A DNA stretch of 60,054 bases from a virus: positions 1 to 60,054 of IMG/VR virus record IMGVR_UViG_3300032092_000031; one strand, written 5' to 3'. Below are positions 48,173 to 55,846 of the stretch, piece after piece. A program made the translations under genes and the position numbers. The first letter of the stretch is position 1. Each line of letters begins with the position of its first letter. The notes below the pieces were generated by a model. It was not told the DNA's origin. It saw nothing but the letters and a program-made list of their open reading frames with translations, and did not search any database.

Positions 48173-49975
48173 ATGAACGTCACAGTATTCAAACATTACT
48201 CGGATGTAGGTAATCCAATTTACACATCCGTGGATAACGTATTACATTCCATCAAGACAGGTGGTAAGAATTTAGAACTTATAAATAAGATTAGGAACTC
48301 GGAAGACAAATCCGAGAGAACAGAACTCAAAAAGGAGTTACCGTGTGTATGTTTCGCAGGAGAGTTTAGAAGACCGATAGCTGACTCTGGAAGAGAGTCG
48401 TACAGAAACGATAGGTCGCTTACAAAACACAGCTCATTAGTTCCTATTGATGTTGATTCCATAGACAATGTAGAAGAGTTAAAGGAGGCATTAATGCACG
48501 AGCCTTATGTATACGCATTGTGGACATCATCATCAGGTAGAGGGCTTCATGGTCTAGTTAGAATATCTGACGGCAATAAACATAGAGAGCATTATAGAGC
48601 ACTATGTAAGAAGTTTCCATTCCTAGATACTACTGCACAAAACGAGAGTCGTATTTTATTCCTATCGTATGACCCCGACATTTACATCAATGAGATTGCT
48701 GTTCCTTTTTACGAACTAGAACAAGAAGAGGCTGTTTTTTTTGGAGACGCAATAAACTTGTCGCAAATATCTACTGATTACAGAAAGCTAGATGTAGCTG
48801 CTCGTATGATTAGGAAGGCTCCTGATGGGGAAAAGCATAAAGTTTTATTGTCTGCATCAAATCTTATGGGTGGATATGTTTCTGCCGGAATCATGGAGTA
48901 TGATGTGGCTAGGGAAACATTGATACACGAGATTTCAAAAAGAAATGTAGATGATATATCGTTAGCAAAGAAAACTATTGAAGACGGTTTAAGATTCGGT
49001 ATGACAAGACCTTTAACAGAGGTTAATTCTGAACTGTTAAATGTAGAGCATGACCTTGGTATTATAGACCAAGAGTTATCGTTTCTTTCAGATAACATAG
49101 CTGATGAAGATTACATCTACAAGTTTAAGCATGGCATGATTCCTATGGGTATGCCTTATGGGTATAAAGACCTAGATGAACATTTGCTTCTAAAAGAAGG
49201 AGAGTTCTATGGAATACTTTCTCACGCTAATACCGGAAAGACAACTATCAACTTATGGTTAGCTTTTCTTGCTGCACACAAATACGATTGGGGTTGGTTT
49301 ATATTCTCAGGAGAGAACAAGACCGCATCAATAAAGATGAGGCTAATAGAATATTATACAGGGTACAAGATTAAAGATGTGCCCCAAGATATTTTTGAAG
49401 TCGCTATGAAGTGGGTAAATGATAGATTTTTTATTATGAATAATCTAGATATGGTAACATATAAAGACATATTAAATAACGTCATCACCACAGCTAAATA
49501 TCGTTCAATAAAAGGATTGCTTATAGACCCATACAACTCACTAAGTATGGAGTTAGGTAGAGCAACACAATATGATTACAATGTTAGAGCGTACTCTGAA
49601 ATATTATTATTCACTAAGAAGCATAACATCAGCACATTCCTATCTGTTCATACTAATACTAATGCACAAAGGACTGTTGACAAAGATGGTAACCAACTTC
49701 CACCAAGGGCAGCAGATGCTGAAGGTGGCTCTGTCTTAATGAATAAGACGGACAACTTTATAACTATTCATAGAAATATATATGATGCAGCCACGTGGAT
49801 GAACACGGAAATCTATGTTCACAAGATTAGAAACAAAGACACTGGCGGTAATCCTACGCAGTCGAAGAATCCTATCATCTTAAAGTTAAGAGGTGGAGTT
49901 GAGTTCGTTGACTTGTATGGAGATACGCCTATTAAAAGAATTCCTAAACCAACATCAAAAAATATTCCGTTCTAA
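48173..49975 (+). CDS. Primase-helicase with BT4734-like N-terminus, 600 aa
   Basis: Residues about 50-180 carry the BT4734/VirE-like N-terminal pattern: CFAGEFRR, SSLVPIDVDSIDN and ALWTSSSGRGLHGLVRI, a primase-type domain often fused to helicases in Bacteroidota elements. The C-terminal half is a RecA-type DnaB helicase: Walker A ILSHANTGKTT (about 348-358), Walker B GLLIDPYNS (about 448-456), and a sensor-like FLSVHTNTNAQR. It should unwind and prime phage DNA. No DNA polymerase is encoded nearby, so host polymerase is probably recruited. The preceding gap holds the hairpin and tRNA-like element. Confidence 0.85.
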   Translation: MNVTVFKHYSDVGNPIYTSVDNVLHSIKTGGKNLELINKIRNSEDKSERTELKKELPCVCFAGEFRRPIADSGRESYRNDRSLTKHSSLVPIDVDSIDNVEELKEALMHEPYVYALWTSSSGRGLHGLVRISDGNKHREHYRALCKKFPFLDTTAQNESRILFLSYDPDIYINEIAVPFYELEQEEAVFFGDAINLSQISTDYRKLDVAARMIRKAPDGEKHKVLLSASNLMGGYVSAGIMEYDVARETLIHEISKRNVDDISLAKKTIEDGLRFGMTRPLTEVNSELLNVEHDLGIIDQELSFLSDNIADEDYIYKFKHGMIPMGMPYGYKDLDEHLLLKEGEFYGILSHANTGKTTINLWLAFLAAHKYDWGWFIFSGENKTASIKMRLIEYYTGYKIKDVPQDIFEVAMKWVNDRFFIMNNLDMVTYKDILNNVITTAKYRSIKGLLIDPYNSLSMELGRATQYDYNVRAYSEILLFTKKHNISTFLSVHTNTNAQRTVDKDGNQLPPRAADAEGGSVLMNKTDNFITIHRNIYDAATWMNTEIYVHKIRNKDTGGNPTQSKNPIILKLRGGVEFVDLYGDTPIKRIPKPTSKNIPF

Positions 49976-49977
49976 GT

Positions 49978-50232
49978 ATGAAGGTAAGTATTGAAAATAT
50001 TTTTGAGAGCACGCCCATTGCTCTATATGATTTAACACTTCCAATAGAGGAGAGAGCAAAGAATAAAATAGTATTTAAGAGAGTAACTGATTGCTTAAAG
50101 TTCCTAGGAGCAAGTCAAGGAAAGTTCTCTTACTCAAAACTAAGAGGCAATGGCAAGATAACAGATAGGAATGGTAAGCCTTACGCAATAAGGCATATTG
50201 ATTACGAGAAGTATTTAAAAGAACAGAAATGA
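49978..50232 (+). CDS. Small basic protein, 84 aa, possible DNA-binding
   Basis: Residues 35-75 (FKRVTDCLKFLGASQGKFSY, then KITDRNGKPYAIRHI) resemble a short HTH plus beta-hairpin unit found in small phage proteins. The function is unknown. It starts 2 bases after the helicase and overlaps the nuclease gene by 4 bases. Confidence 0.6.
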   Translation: MKVSIENIFESTPIALYDLTLPIEERAKNKIVFKRVTDCLKFLGASQGKFSYSKLRGNGKITDRNGKPYAIRHIDYEKYLKEQK

Positions 50233-50591
50233 AATACTCATCTAGCTTTACGCACGACATAGACTTTGGAACTGTTGGAGAAGATTGGGTAAATGATATA
50301 TTTACTAGCGGTAAGAAGGTAGAAGTAAAGACCGACAGGATAGCACACAAGACAGGCAACGTATTTATAGAATACGAGTCAAGGGGTAAGCCTTCGGGAA
50401 TATCTACATCTGATGCTCATTATTGGATATACATCATAGATGAATCCAAATCAGCCATTATACTAGATGTTAATATCCTTAAAGACAAACTAAGACAGTT
50501 TCATAAGGAAGGAAGATATTTAATGAATGGAGGAGATAATGATACGTCTAAAGGTTTTCTAGTTCCTATAATAGAATTTTTTAAACTATGA
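50229..50591 (+). CDS. PD-(D/E)XK nuclease, Holliday-junction-resolvase-like, 120 aa
   Basis: GTVGEDWVNDIF (E18), then KKVEVKTDRIAH with E32 and K34, and VFIEYESRGKPSGISTSDAH with the S/T-A-H-YW strand, follow the order of the resolvase branch of PD-(D/E)XK nucleases. The size fits. It probably resolves recombination or replication branches before packaging, working with the annealing protein, exonuclease and NinG-like neighbour. It overlaps its neighbours by 4 bases on both sides. Confidence 0.75.
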   Translation: MKYSSSFTHDIDFGTVGEDWVNDIFTSGKKVEVKTDRIAHKTGNVFIEYESRGKPSGISTSDAHYWIYIIDESKSAIILDVNILKDKLRQFHKEGRYLMNGGDNDTSKGFLVPIIEFFKL

Positions 50592-51112
50592 GTATAACTC
50601 CTAAGAAAAAGATATGCGTATCGTGTGGGGCATTAGACTATTACTTCTCTAAAAAGATGTGCAAGCGTTGTGCATATATAAACAAAACGCCAAAGGTTAG
50701 CAAAAAAGAAACTCAAACAAGCTCCTCTAATCTTATAGAGGATTTAGATTCTGTATTTAGTCAGTACATAAGATGCAAGTATGCTAACAGCGATGGAATG
50801 GTTGAGTGTTATACTTCGGGTAAGCTAATGAGGTGGCAAGATGCTCAATGCGGACACTTCATAAGTAGAAAACAATTAGCAACAAGATGGCTGCCTCAAA
50901 ATTGTAGACCTCAATCTGAATACGATAATTGTTTTCTTTCAGGAAACATTCATGTGTATAGAGTTAAACTCGAAGAAGAACAACCTGGTATCGTTGAGTA
51001 TCTAGAAGAGCAAGCTAGGTCTATTTATAAACCTAGTGTAGAAGACTTGAAAGAAATGATTCACGAGTATAGATATAAATTAAACCTAATTAAAACAAAA
51101 TTTAACAAATGA
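50588..51112 (+). CDS. ninG: NinG-like recombination protein, 174 aa
   Basis: A Cys-rich N-terminus (CVSCGALDYYFSKKMCKRC) is followed by the NinG core QDAQCGHFISRKQLATRWLP and NCRPQSEYDN. Lambda NinG (Rap) is a structure-specific endonuclease that stimulates recombination by cutting branched DNA. The length and HNH-like Cys/His pattern agree with the family. It is part of the recombination operon, with 4-base overlaps on each side. Confidence 0.88.
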   Translation: MSITPKKKICVSCGALDYYFSKKMCKRCAYINKTPKVSKKETQTSSSNLIEDLDSVFSQYIRCKYANSDGMVECYTSGKLMRWQDAQCGHFISRKQLATRWLPQNCRPQSEYDNCFLSGNIHVYRVKLEEEQPGIVEYLEEQARSIYKPSVEDLKEMIHEYRYKLNLIKTKFNK

Positions 51113-51510
51113 GAGAGATTTTCAAAGACGAATTATTGAATAGAAAGTTTGAATCAACCATTAGCAACTACGAAGCTATTCGTAAGGTCTTATCTAACAA
51201 AGTGGATATGGACAACCCTGCGGCTGTACTAAGGCAAATGGAGAGTATTCAGTCCGTTCAGGCTCTAGCTGCCCACACAAAAGCATCTTTGACATATTTA
51301 TGCAACAAATATGCACTACAAAAGCTACCTTTGTTAGACCAAGAGAGTGGAAAGAACGCAAATGAGAAGAAGTATATACTCAATGCAGAGATGGGAGATG
51401 TTCTTTTTTATGATGAAGTAATGGAACTTTTAATCAAAGAGATGCACTATCAGGTAGAGATACTTAGAAGTATCTTATCTTATTTGAAAACCGAAATGGA
51501 AAAATTATAA
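51109..51510 (+). CDS. Unknown helical protein, 133 aa
   Basis: Not recognised. Entirely helical with heptad-like spacing (NPAAVLRQMESIQSVQALAA, and a C-terminal YHYQVEILRSILSYLKTEME-like helix). It sits between NinG and small nuclease genes, so a recombination- or replication-associated role is possible. Confidence 0.65.
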   Translation: MREIFKDELLNRKFESTISNYEAIRKVLSNKVDMDNPAAVLRQMESIQSVQALAAHTKASLTYLCNKYALQKLPLLDQESGKNANEKKYILNAEMGDVLFYDEVMELLIKEMHYQVEILRSILSYLKTEMEKL

Positions 51511-51511
51511 T

Positions 51512-51781
51512 ATGAAAGGAAAAACACAAGAGTTCTACGACAAGAACCCTGAAGCTAAAAAGAAAAAGGCTGACTACGACAAGGCTTTCAATAAAAAGAA
51601 AGAGCAAGTAGAGAAGCGTACAGAACTTAATAAGGCCAATAGAAAAGCCGGCACCTATGGTAACGGAGATAAGAAAGATATGGCTCATACCAAGTCAGGC
51701 TTAAAGGTTAAGTCAGAATCAGCTAACCGTGGCTCAAAGTCAGACCAACCTGGAGACAAAAGAGCTAGAGGTAAGAAATGA
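51512..51781 (+). CDS. Lysine-rich disordered protein, 89 aa
   Basis: Very basic, low-complexity protein. NKANRKAGTYGNGDKKDMAH and the end SDQPGDKRARGKK recur in small proteins of many aquatic phages, as I remember them, sometimes packaged in virions. The function is unknown. It overlaps the next gene by 4 bases. Confidence 0.7.
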   Translation: MKGKTQEFYDKNPEAKKKKADYDKAFNKKKEQVEKRTELNKANRKAGTYGNGDKKDMAHTKSGLKVKSESANRGSKSDQPGDKRARGKK

Positions 51782-52188
51782 TAAAAAAGGTGCACAAGCA
51801 TGGACTTAAATTTGATTCTAAACTAGAGCTCTACATGTACGAGCTACTTGTTAAAAGTAAGTTAAGATTCGAGTTTCAAGTAGAATATGTACTCTTTGAC
51901 AAAATAAAATACAATAGTGAGACGTTAAGGAAAATGACTTTAACAGTCGACTTTGTAGTGTATCCAAAAGACTTTCCAGTCATCGTTGATACCAAAGGTT
52001 TTTTTAGACCCGAGAATAAATTAAGATGGAAGTTATTTAAATACTTCTTGTCTTCTAGGGAAGAGTTCACTCCGGAGATATTCTTCCCTTCATCTCAAAC
52101 AGAATGCATAGAGCTAATAGCCAAGCTAAAAGCCAATGACCTATCTGCTGTAAAGAAAAGTGCGAAAAGGGGTAGGATAAAAAACTAA
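51778..52188 (+). CDS. DUF1064-like PD-(D/E)XK nuclease, 136 aa
   Basis: FDSKLELYMYELL (E17), TLTVDFVVYP (D58) and IVDTKGF (D71, K73) match the DUF1064 phage endonuclease arrangement, followed by KLRWKLFKYF. It has been proposed in this family to cut branched or host DNA. The C-terminal tail is basic. It belongs to the recombination/replication operon. Confidence 0.75.
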   Translation: MIKKVHKHGLKFDSKLELYMYELLVKSKLRFEFQVEYVLFDKIKYNSETLRKMTLTVDFVVYPKDFPVIVDTKGFFRPENKLRWKLFKYFLSSREEFTPEIFFPSSQTECIELIAKLKANDLSAVKKSAKRGRIKN

Positions 52189-52209
52189 ACCCAATAAAGC
52201 AAATAAACA

Positions 52210-53250
52210 ATGAACAAAGAAATCAGACCTCGCATTACGCAAGAGGAATTCGAGATTCTAAAAGACATTAGAACTAGACATGAAGCCCTATCTAACGAGT
52301 GCGAGTTAAACGGAATCCCCATACAAGATGTAAAACATTATTGGTTCAAGGGAGACCACTTCTCTATTAACGTAGCAAACAGAGGTAAGGGTTATATGGA
52401 AGTTAGAGACGAGATTATCGACTCTATGAACAAGTATTCTCCTCAGTATAAATACCCAACAAGAGACAGAGTTCTAAAACAAGACGACTACCATTTGTTA
52501 GTTGTTGACCCAGCAGATATTCACATAGGTAAATTATCTAGTGCATTTGAGACAGGAGAAGATTATAACGTAGATATAGCTGTAAAAAGAGTTATGGAAG
52601 GTGTCTATGGAATCATAGAGAAGTCTAGTGGTTTCAAAAAAGATAGAATCCTTTACGTAATAGGTAATGATATTTTACACGTAGATACTCCAAAGAGACA
52701 AACTACATCAGGTACTCCACAGGATACAGATGGTATGTGGTACGATAACTTCTTGATTGCAAAGCAAATGCACATAGAAATCATAGAAGTTCTTAGAGAG
52801 ATTGCTGACGTGTACGTTCAGTATGACCCATCAAATCACGACTATACTAATGGCTTTTTCCTGGCGGATACGATAAACAGTTGGTTCTCGAAAGATAAGG
52901 CTGTTGTATTCAACTGCTCAATAGCTCACAGAAAGTATTTCAGATACCACAATAACCTAATAGGTACAACTCACGGAGACGGAGCAAAAGAATCTGATTT
53001 ACCTATGCTAATGGCTCATGAGGCCGGATTAGATTGGTCAGAGTGTAAGCATAAGTATTTTTATGTACACCACCTGCATCATAAACGCTCTAAGGATTAT
53101 ATGGGTGTTAATGTTGAGACCTTAAGAAGTCCATCAGGAGCGGATAGTTGGCATTCTAGGAACGGTTATGTCCATGCACCTAAAGCTATCGAAGGATTTT
53201 TACACAATAAAATACACGGGCAAATCGCAAGATTTTGCCATATATTTTAA
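52210..53250 (+). CDS. Calcineurin-like metallophosphoesterase, 346 aa
   Basis: The metal-binding motifs are in order: VDPADIHIGK (D103, H105), VIGNDILHVD (N153, D154), PSNHD (N209, H210), TTHGDG (H near 254) and VHHLHHKRS. The N-terminal 90 residues are not recognisable. Relatives are Mre11/SbcD-like nucleases and cyclic-nucleotide phosphodiesterases. Next to recombination genes a DNA-end nuclease is a fair guess, while cleavage of cyclic-nucleotide defence signals is an alternative that cannot be excluded. The last 4 bases overlap the convergent 68-aa gene. Confidence 0.8.
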   Translation: MNKEIRPRITQEEFEILKDIRTRHEALSNECELNGIPIQDVKHYWFKGDHFSINVANRGKGYMEVRDEIIDSMNKYSPQYKYPTRDRVLKQDDYHLLVVDPADIHIGKLSSAFETGEDYNVDIAVKRVMEGVYGIIEKSSGFKKDRILYVIGNDILHVDTPKRQTTSGTPQDTDGMWYDNFLIAKQMHIEIIEVLREIADVYVQYDPSNHDYTNGFFLADTINSWFSKDKAVVFNCSIAHRKYFRYHNNLIGTTHGDGAKESDLPMLMAHEAGLDWSECKHKYFYVHHLHHKRSKDYMGVNVETLRSPSGADSWHSRNGYVHAPKAIEGFLHNKIHGQIARFCHIF

Positions 53251-53453
53251 TTCATAAGAATAGTCTTGATAAGGAACGGGTCATTTTCAGGGCTCGTTCC
53301 ATATTTTGTTATAGACACTGAGCCGGCTAGTTCCGCCATGTCTAAAACCTCATCTAAGTCATCAGATTTAGATATAATAAACGATTTAACAACAATCTTT
53401 TCAGAGTCGTCAATTTCGCCTTCCATGATTAGATTATATGTTCTATATTGCAT
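53247..53453 (-). CDS. Small acidic protein on the minus strand, 68 aa
   Basis: Not recognised. The beta-alpha sequence RTYNLIMEGEIDDSEKIVVK, then SDDLDEVLDMAELAGSVSI, looks like a real small protein, whereas the plus-strand frame over the same bases is Ser-rich shadow. It is isolated between plus-strand genes and lies beyond the terminator of the minus-strand lysis block, so its promoter is unclear. Confidence 0.55.
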   Translation of the reverse strand: MQYRTYNLIMEGEIDDSEKIVVKSFIISKSDDLDEVLDMAELAGSVSITKYGTSPENDPFLIKTILMN

Positions 53454-53471
53454 CCCTAAATATTTAATAAA

Positions 53472-53648
53472 ATGATACCACTTTACGAATCAGTGCAAGA
53501 TAATGAAAGAGTAGAACTTCTAACTTCAGAGATAAACAAACTAACAGAAATGCTAGAATCAAGGATTAAGGAAAGAAGAAAGCTGGTATATAAGTACGAT
53601 AACACGAAGATAGACTTCTCTAAAAAAGAAAAGCCTAGCAAAAGCTAG
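53472..53648 (+). CDS. Small coiled-coil protein, 58 aa
   Basis: ATG at 53472, TAG at 53646. It is charged and helical (ERVELLTSEINKLTEMLESR, then IKERRKLVYKYDNTK). It is the last gene of the plus-strand block, and its final codons form the left arm and stop-codon part of the convergent terminator hairpin. Confidence 0.65.
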   Translation: MIPLYESVQDNERVELLTSEINKLTEMLESRIKERRKLVYKYDNTKIDFSKKEKPSKS

Positions 53649-53651
53649 GCT
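53632..53651. terminator. Bidirectional terminator between the early block and lysis block
   Basis: A perfect 8-bp stem AGCCTAGC/GCTAGGCT with loop AAAA. On the minus strand it is followed by TTTCTTTTTT, making a strong terminator for the lysis genes. On the plus strand the tail is CTATACTTT, which is weaker. Confidence 0.85.
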
Positions 53652-53666
53652 CTATACTTTAAGATA

Positions 53667-54071
53667 TTAATCTTCTTCAGGCTCTTCTGGCTTAGGATTA
53701 ACTCCTACAACCCATCCGTGAAGGAAATGCATATCTGCAATGTCTTCCACTGTTGCAACTCTAACAGATTCAAAATCAAACTCTTCTTTTAATAGAACCT
53801 TGATAGCGTCTGTTCTTTTCTTTTGGTCTTCTTTCTTGTACTTATATCCACCTTTTTCGTCTAGCAATAAAACGTCTTTATCGTCTGTTGCAGCGAAATC
53901 TAGGTTGATATCTCCTAGCTTCTCATTGTACTCTTCAATGTGCTTATCTAATCTTTTGTTGAATTTTTCAATGGCTTTTCTAGCCTTGGTTCCTTCAGAT
54001 AAGTTCTTAATAACTAGAGAAACTCCATAATTTACATTAAGTAAATCTTCGTAGCTTTTTTTTACGGTCAT
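53667..54071 (-). CDS. Unknown helical protein, 134 aa
   Basis: Not recognised. Helical and charged with the start KKSYEDLLNVNYGVSLVIKN and an acidic Pro/Glu tail. Small phage proteins of this type (an N-terminal LxxLxxxxGxxxxIKN stretch) sit near lysis or tail genes in many genomes. It is the last gene of the minus-strand block before the bidirectional terminator, with a TATATTTG element 20 bases upstream. Confidence 0.65.
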   Translation of the reverse strand: MTVKKSYEDLLNVNYGVSLVIKNLSEGTKARKAIEKFNKRLDKHIEEYNEKLGDINLDFAATDDKDVLLLDEKGGYKYKKEDQKKRTDAIKVLLKEEFDFESVRVATVEDIADMHFLHGWVVGVNPKPEEPEED

Positions 54072-54091
54072 TTTGCTTTTATTTTAGATTA

Positions 54092-54099
54092 CAAATATA
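54092..54099 (-). promoter_or_regulatory. Candidate TATATTTG promoter for the 134-aa gene
   Basis: TATATTTG on the minus strand, 20 bases before the ATG at 54071 and directly behind the stop of the 132-aa gene (54100). Confidence 0.45.
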
Positions 54100-54498
54100 C
54101 TATTTTAATACAAATAATGTTGCTAAAATACCAAAAATTAAATAAACCCACTTCACTTTTTGCTGAATGGCTAGTTTCTTATTGGTCTTTTTTAACTCCA
54201 TGCTCTTTCTAGACAGTTCACTATCATAGATTGCTTCCTTCATCTCTTGATTTAAGCCTATTTTCTTATAGTTTTCTATCTGTAAGTCCTTATTAGCTAT
54301 AATGTCGTTTTTAAGCATCAAAATCGACGTTAAAGTGTCGTTGTGTTGCTTTATTCCATCTAACAACAAAAGGTCCTTAATGACCTTCTTTGCTACGTTT
54401 ATGTGGATTTTTACTGTATCGTTATTTGTAACGGTCTGTGAACCAGCTTTGGACAGAATCAATAGACATACTATTGACATAAGTAGTATCTTTTTCAT
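54100..54498 (-). CDS. Exported protein with C-terminal membrane anchor, spanin-like, 132 aa
   Basis: An N-terminal signal peptide (KKILLMSIVCLLILSKAGSQ) is followed by a helical periplasmic region and a C-terminal transmembrane helix (WVYLIFGILATLFVLK). No canonical lipobox is visible, since Cys11 is preceded by SIV. The 77-base overlap with the upstream TM plus coiled-coil gene recalls overlapping Rz/Rz1 spanin pairs that disrupt the outer membrane. The C-terminal anchor is also compatible with a one-component spanin. Confidence 0.55.
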   Translation of the reverse strand: MKKILLMSIVCLLILSKAGSQTVTNNDTVKIHINVAKKVIKDLLLLDGIKQHNDTLTSILMLKNDIIANKDLQIENYKKIGLNQEMKEAIYDSELSRKSMELKKTNKKLAIQQKVKWVYLIFGILATLFVLK

Positions 54499-54754
54499 AC
54501 TGAATATATATTTCTTTAACTGAATATTCTTTAGATAACACTTGCTTCTCTATTTCCTTGGACTCTAATTCTAGGGATTTTATCTCGATTTTAGCATTAT
54601 TTATGGTTGAATCGTACTTTGAAAGGTCTAATTTGAGTTCTTTTTGTGATTTTTTCACAAAAATTACCATTAAGATAAATACAACTGCAATTAGACTACC
54701 TAAGATTCTTTTTGGTGTCATAAATTTCCTCATGCTTTGCAGGGTATCTTTCAT
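54422..54754 (-). CDS. Inner-membrane spanin-like protein, 110 aa
   Basis: One N-terminal transmembrane helix (ILGSLIAVVFILMVIFV, about 18-34) with a basic cytoplasmic side, then a periplasmic coiled coil (LDLSKYDSTINNAKIEIKSL). This is the i-spanin layout. It is encoded with holin and endolysin genes and overlaps both neighbours (59 bases upstream, 77 bases downstream). Confidence 0.6.
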   Translation of the reverse strand: MKDTLQSMRKFMTPKRILGSLIAVVFILMVIFVKKSQKELKLDLSKYDSTINNAKIEIKSLELESKEIEKQVLSKEYSVKEIYIQYEKDTTYVNSMSIDSVQSWFTDRYK

Positions 54755-54953
54755 ATAATGCTATTTTGCCTTTCAATTCTGTTATATCTCTTTCTGCTGT
54801 TGTTATCCTAACAGAGTATTCTCTGCTCTGACCTAGTAGTATCTTGATGTCAGACTTCATTTCTCTTATATCACTATAAAATATATAGCAGAATCCGCTC
54901 AGTAAAAGTGGCATCAGCCACGCTTTAACTTTATCTACTACATTGTCTTTCAT
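54696..54953 (-). CDS. Membrane/coiled-coil protein, 85 aa
   Basis: The transmembrane segment AWLMPLLLSGFCYIFYSDI is followed by a coiled coil (IREMKSDIKILLGQSREYSV). Small proteins with this layout are common in phage lysis cassettes and are sometimes called holin-like or XhlA-like. It starts behind a TATATTTG element and overlaps the next gene. Confidence 0.6.
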   Translation of the reverse strand: MKDNVVDKVKAWLMPLLLSGFCYIFYSDIREMKSDIKILLGQSREYSVRITTAERDITELKGKIALYERYPAKHEEIYDTKKNLR

Positions 54954-54958
54954 TAGTG

Positions 54959-54966
54959 CAAATATA
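54959..54966 (-). promoter_or_regulatory. Candidate TATATTTG promoter inside the lysis block
   Basis: TATATTTG followed by CA on the minus strand, 5 bases before the ATG at 54953, in the 33-base gap after the endolysin gene. Confidence 0.35.
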
Positions 54967-54986
54967 TGAAGGTATACGGATATATA

Positions 54987-55586
54987 TTAACTGAGTAATG
55001 AGTTGAATAGGCTGAACTTAGCTAATCTGTCCTCAAGCCCATGTGTACCACCATTTATACGCTTTGTAAGAGCTATTACGTCTTCTTTATCAGCTCCCCC
55101 ATCACAGATTTTCCATAGATTATTCTTCTCAAAGAAGAAAGCTGCAGACATTAATGGATACTTTGTAGCTATCAAATCAGGATTAGCCAGGATATCATCT
55201 TCTACAACCTTGTCGAATTGGCTGTAATTATCCTTGCCTGTAGTTTGTAGATATCCCCTTCCTCTAAACTTCCAACCATCTCCACTAGCTTCATCCCCGT
55301 TCCCCATTCTAGAAGCATATACTTTATTAGCTATTTTTTCAGGCTTTCTTTCATAAGCCTTAGCTGACACATCATCTTTAAAGTATTTCCCAAATATAGA
55401 ACGCAGTCCTTTTGAACCATAATTAAGGTTTTCAGTAACAGCCTTAAAGTTACCACTCTCGTGAGCACACTGAGATAGAAAGTGAGCTAACCTCAATGGC
55501 GTATTTATAGAGAACTTTTCCATCACTGATGGTATCTCTTCAAATACTTTTGCAGGAATCTTCGTTGATAATGCATCTAGCTTCAT
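54987..55586 (-). CDS. Endolysin, glycoside hydrolase family 19, 199 aa
   Basis: CAHESGNFKAVTENLNYG (E43 and E52 as likely catalytic acid and base) and KFRGRGYLQTTGKDNYSQ (about 106-123) are the GH19 hallmarks of chitinase-like phage lysozymes that cut peptidoglycan glycan chains. A NPDLIATKYPLMSAAFFFE segment follows, as usual. No signal peptide is present, so export depends on the holin encoded just upstream (one-base overlap). Confidence 0.9.
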   Translation of the reverse strand: MKLDALSTKIPAKVFEEIPSVMEKFSINTPLRLAHFLSQCAHESGNFKAVTENLNYGSKGLRSIFGKYFKDDVSAKAYERKPEKIANKVYASRMGNGDEASGDGWKFRGRGYLQTTGKDNYSQFDKVVEDDILANPDLIATKYPLMSAAFFFEKNNLWKICDGGADKEDVIALTKRINGGTHGLEDRLAKFSLFNSLLS

Positions 55587-55846
55587 TATTCTTCTGTTTT
55601 ACCTTGTTTAAAACCTTTTATAAGGCCCGTAACTGATTCAACAGTTGTAAGTCCAAGAGAAACCATTACTAATGCAGTAGTTGCCCATACAAGCGATTCT
55701 GCAGGGGCTACATGAGTCTCTGACTTAGAATTGGTATAAAGGGTCCAATAAAGAAAACCGGCCCCTATTATGCCTACTAATCTCTTGCTAGAATTATTGC
55801 TTTCTGAGGAGAAAAATCCCCCCATCCAATTAAACAGTTTCTTCAT
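55586..55846 (-). CDS. Holin, 86 aa
   Basis: Two hydrophobic segments (LVGIIGAGFLYWTLYT and WATTALVMVSLGLTTVESV) separated by a short polar loop, a charged N-terminus and a basic C-terminal tail. The size and position directly before the endolysin fit a class II holin that permeabilises the inner membrane. It overlaps the upstream gene by 17 bases. Confidence 0.75.
   Translation of the reverse strand: MKKLFNWMGGFFSSESNNSSKRLVGIIGAGFLYWTLYTNSKSETHVAPAESLVWATTALVMVSLGLTTVESVTGLIKGFKQGKTEE

Noticed and set aside
53266-53475. Plus-strand 69-codon frame after the metallophosphoesterase
   Set aside because: Ser-rich shadow of the more protein-like minus-strand 68-aa gene.
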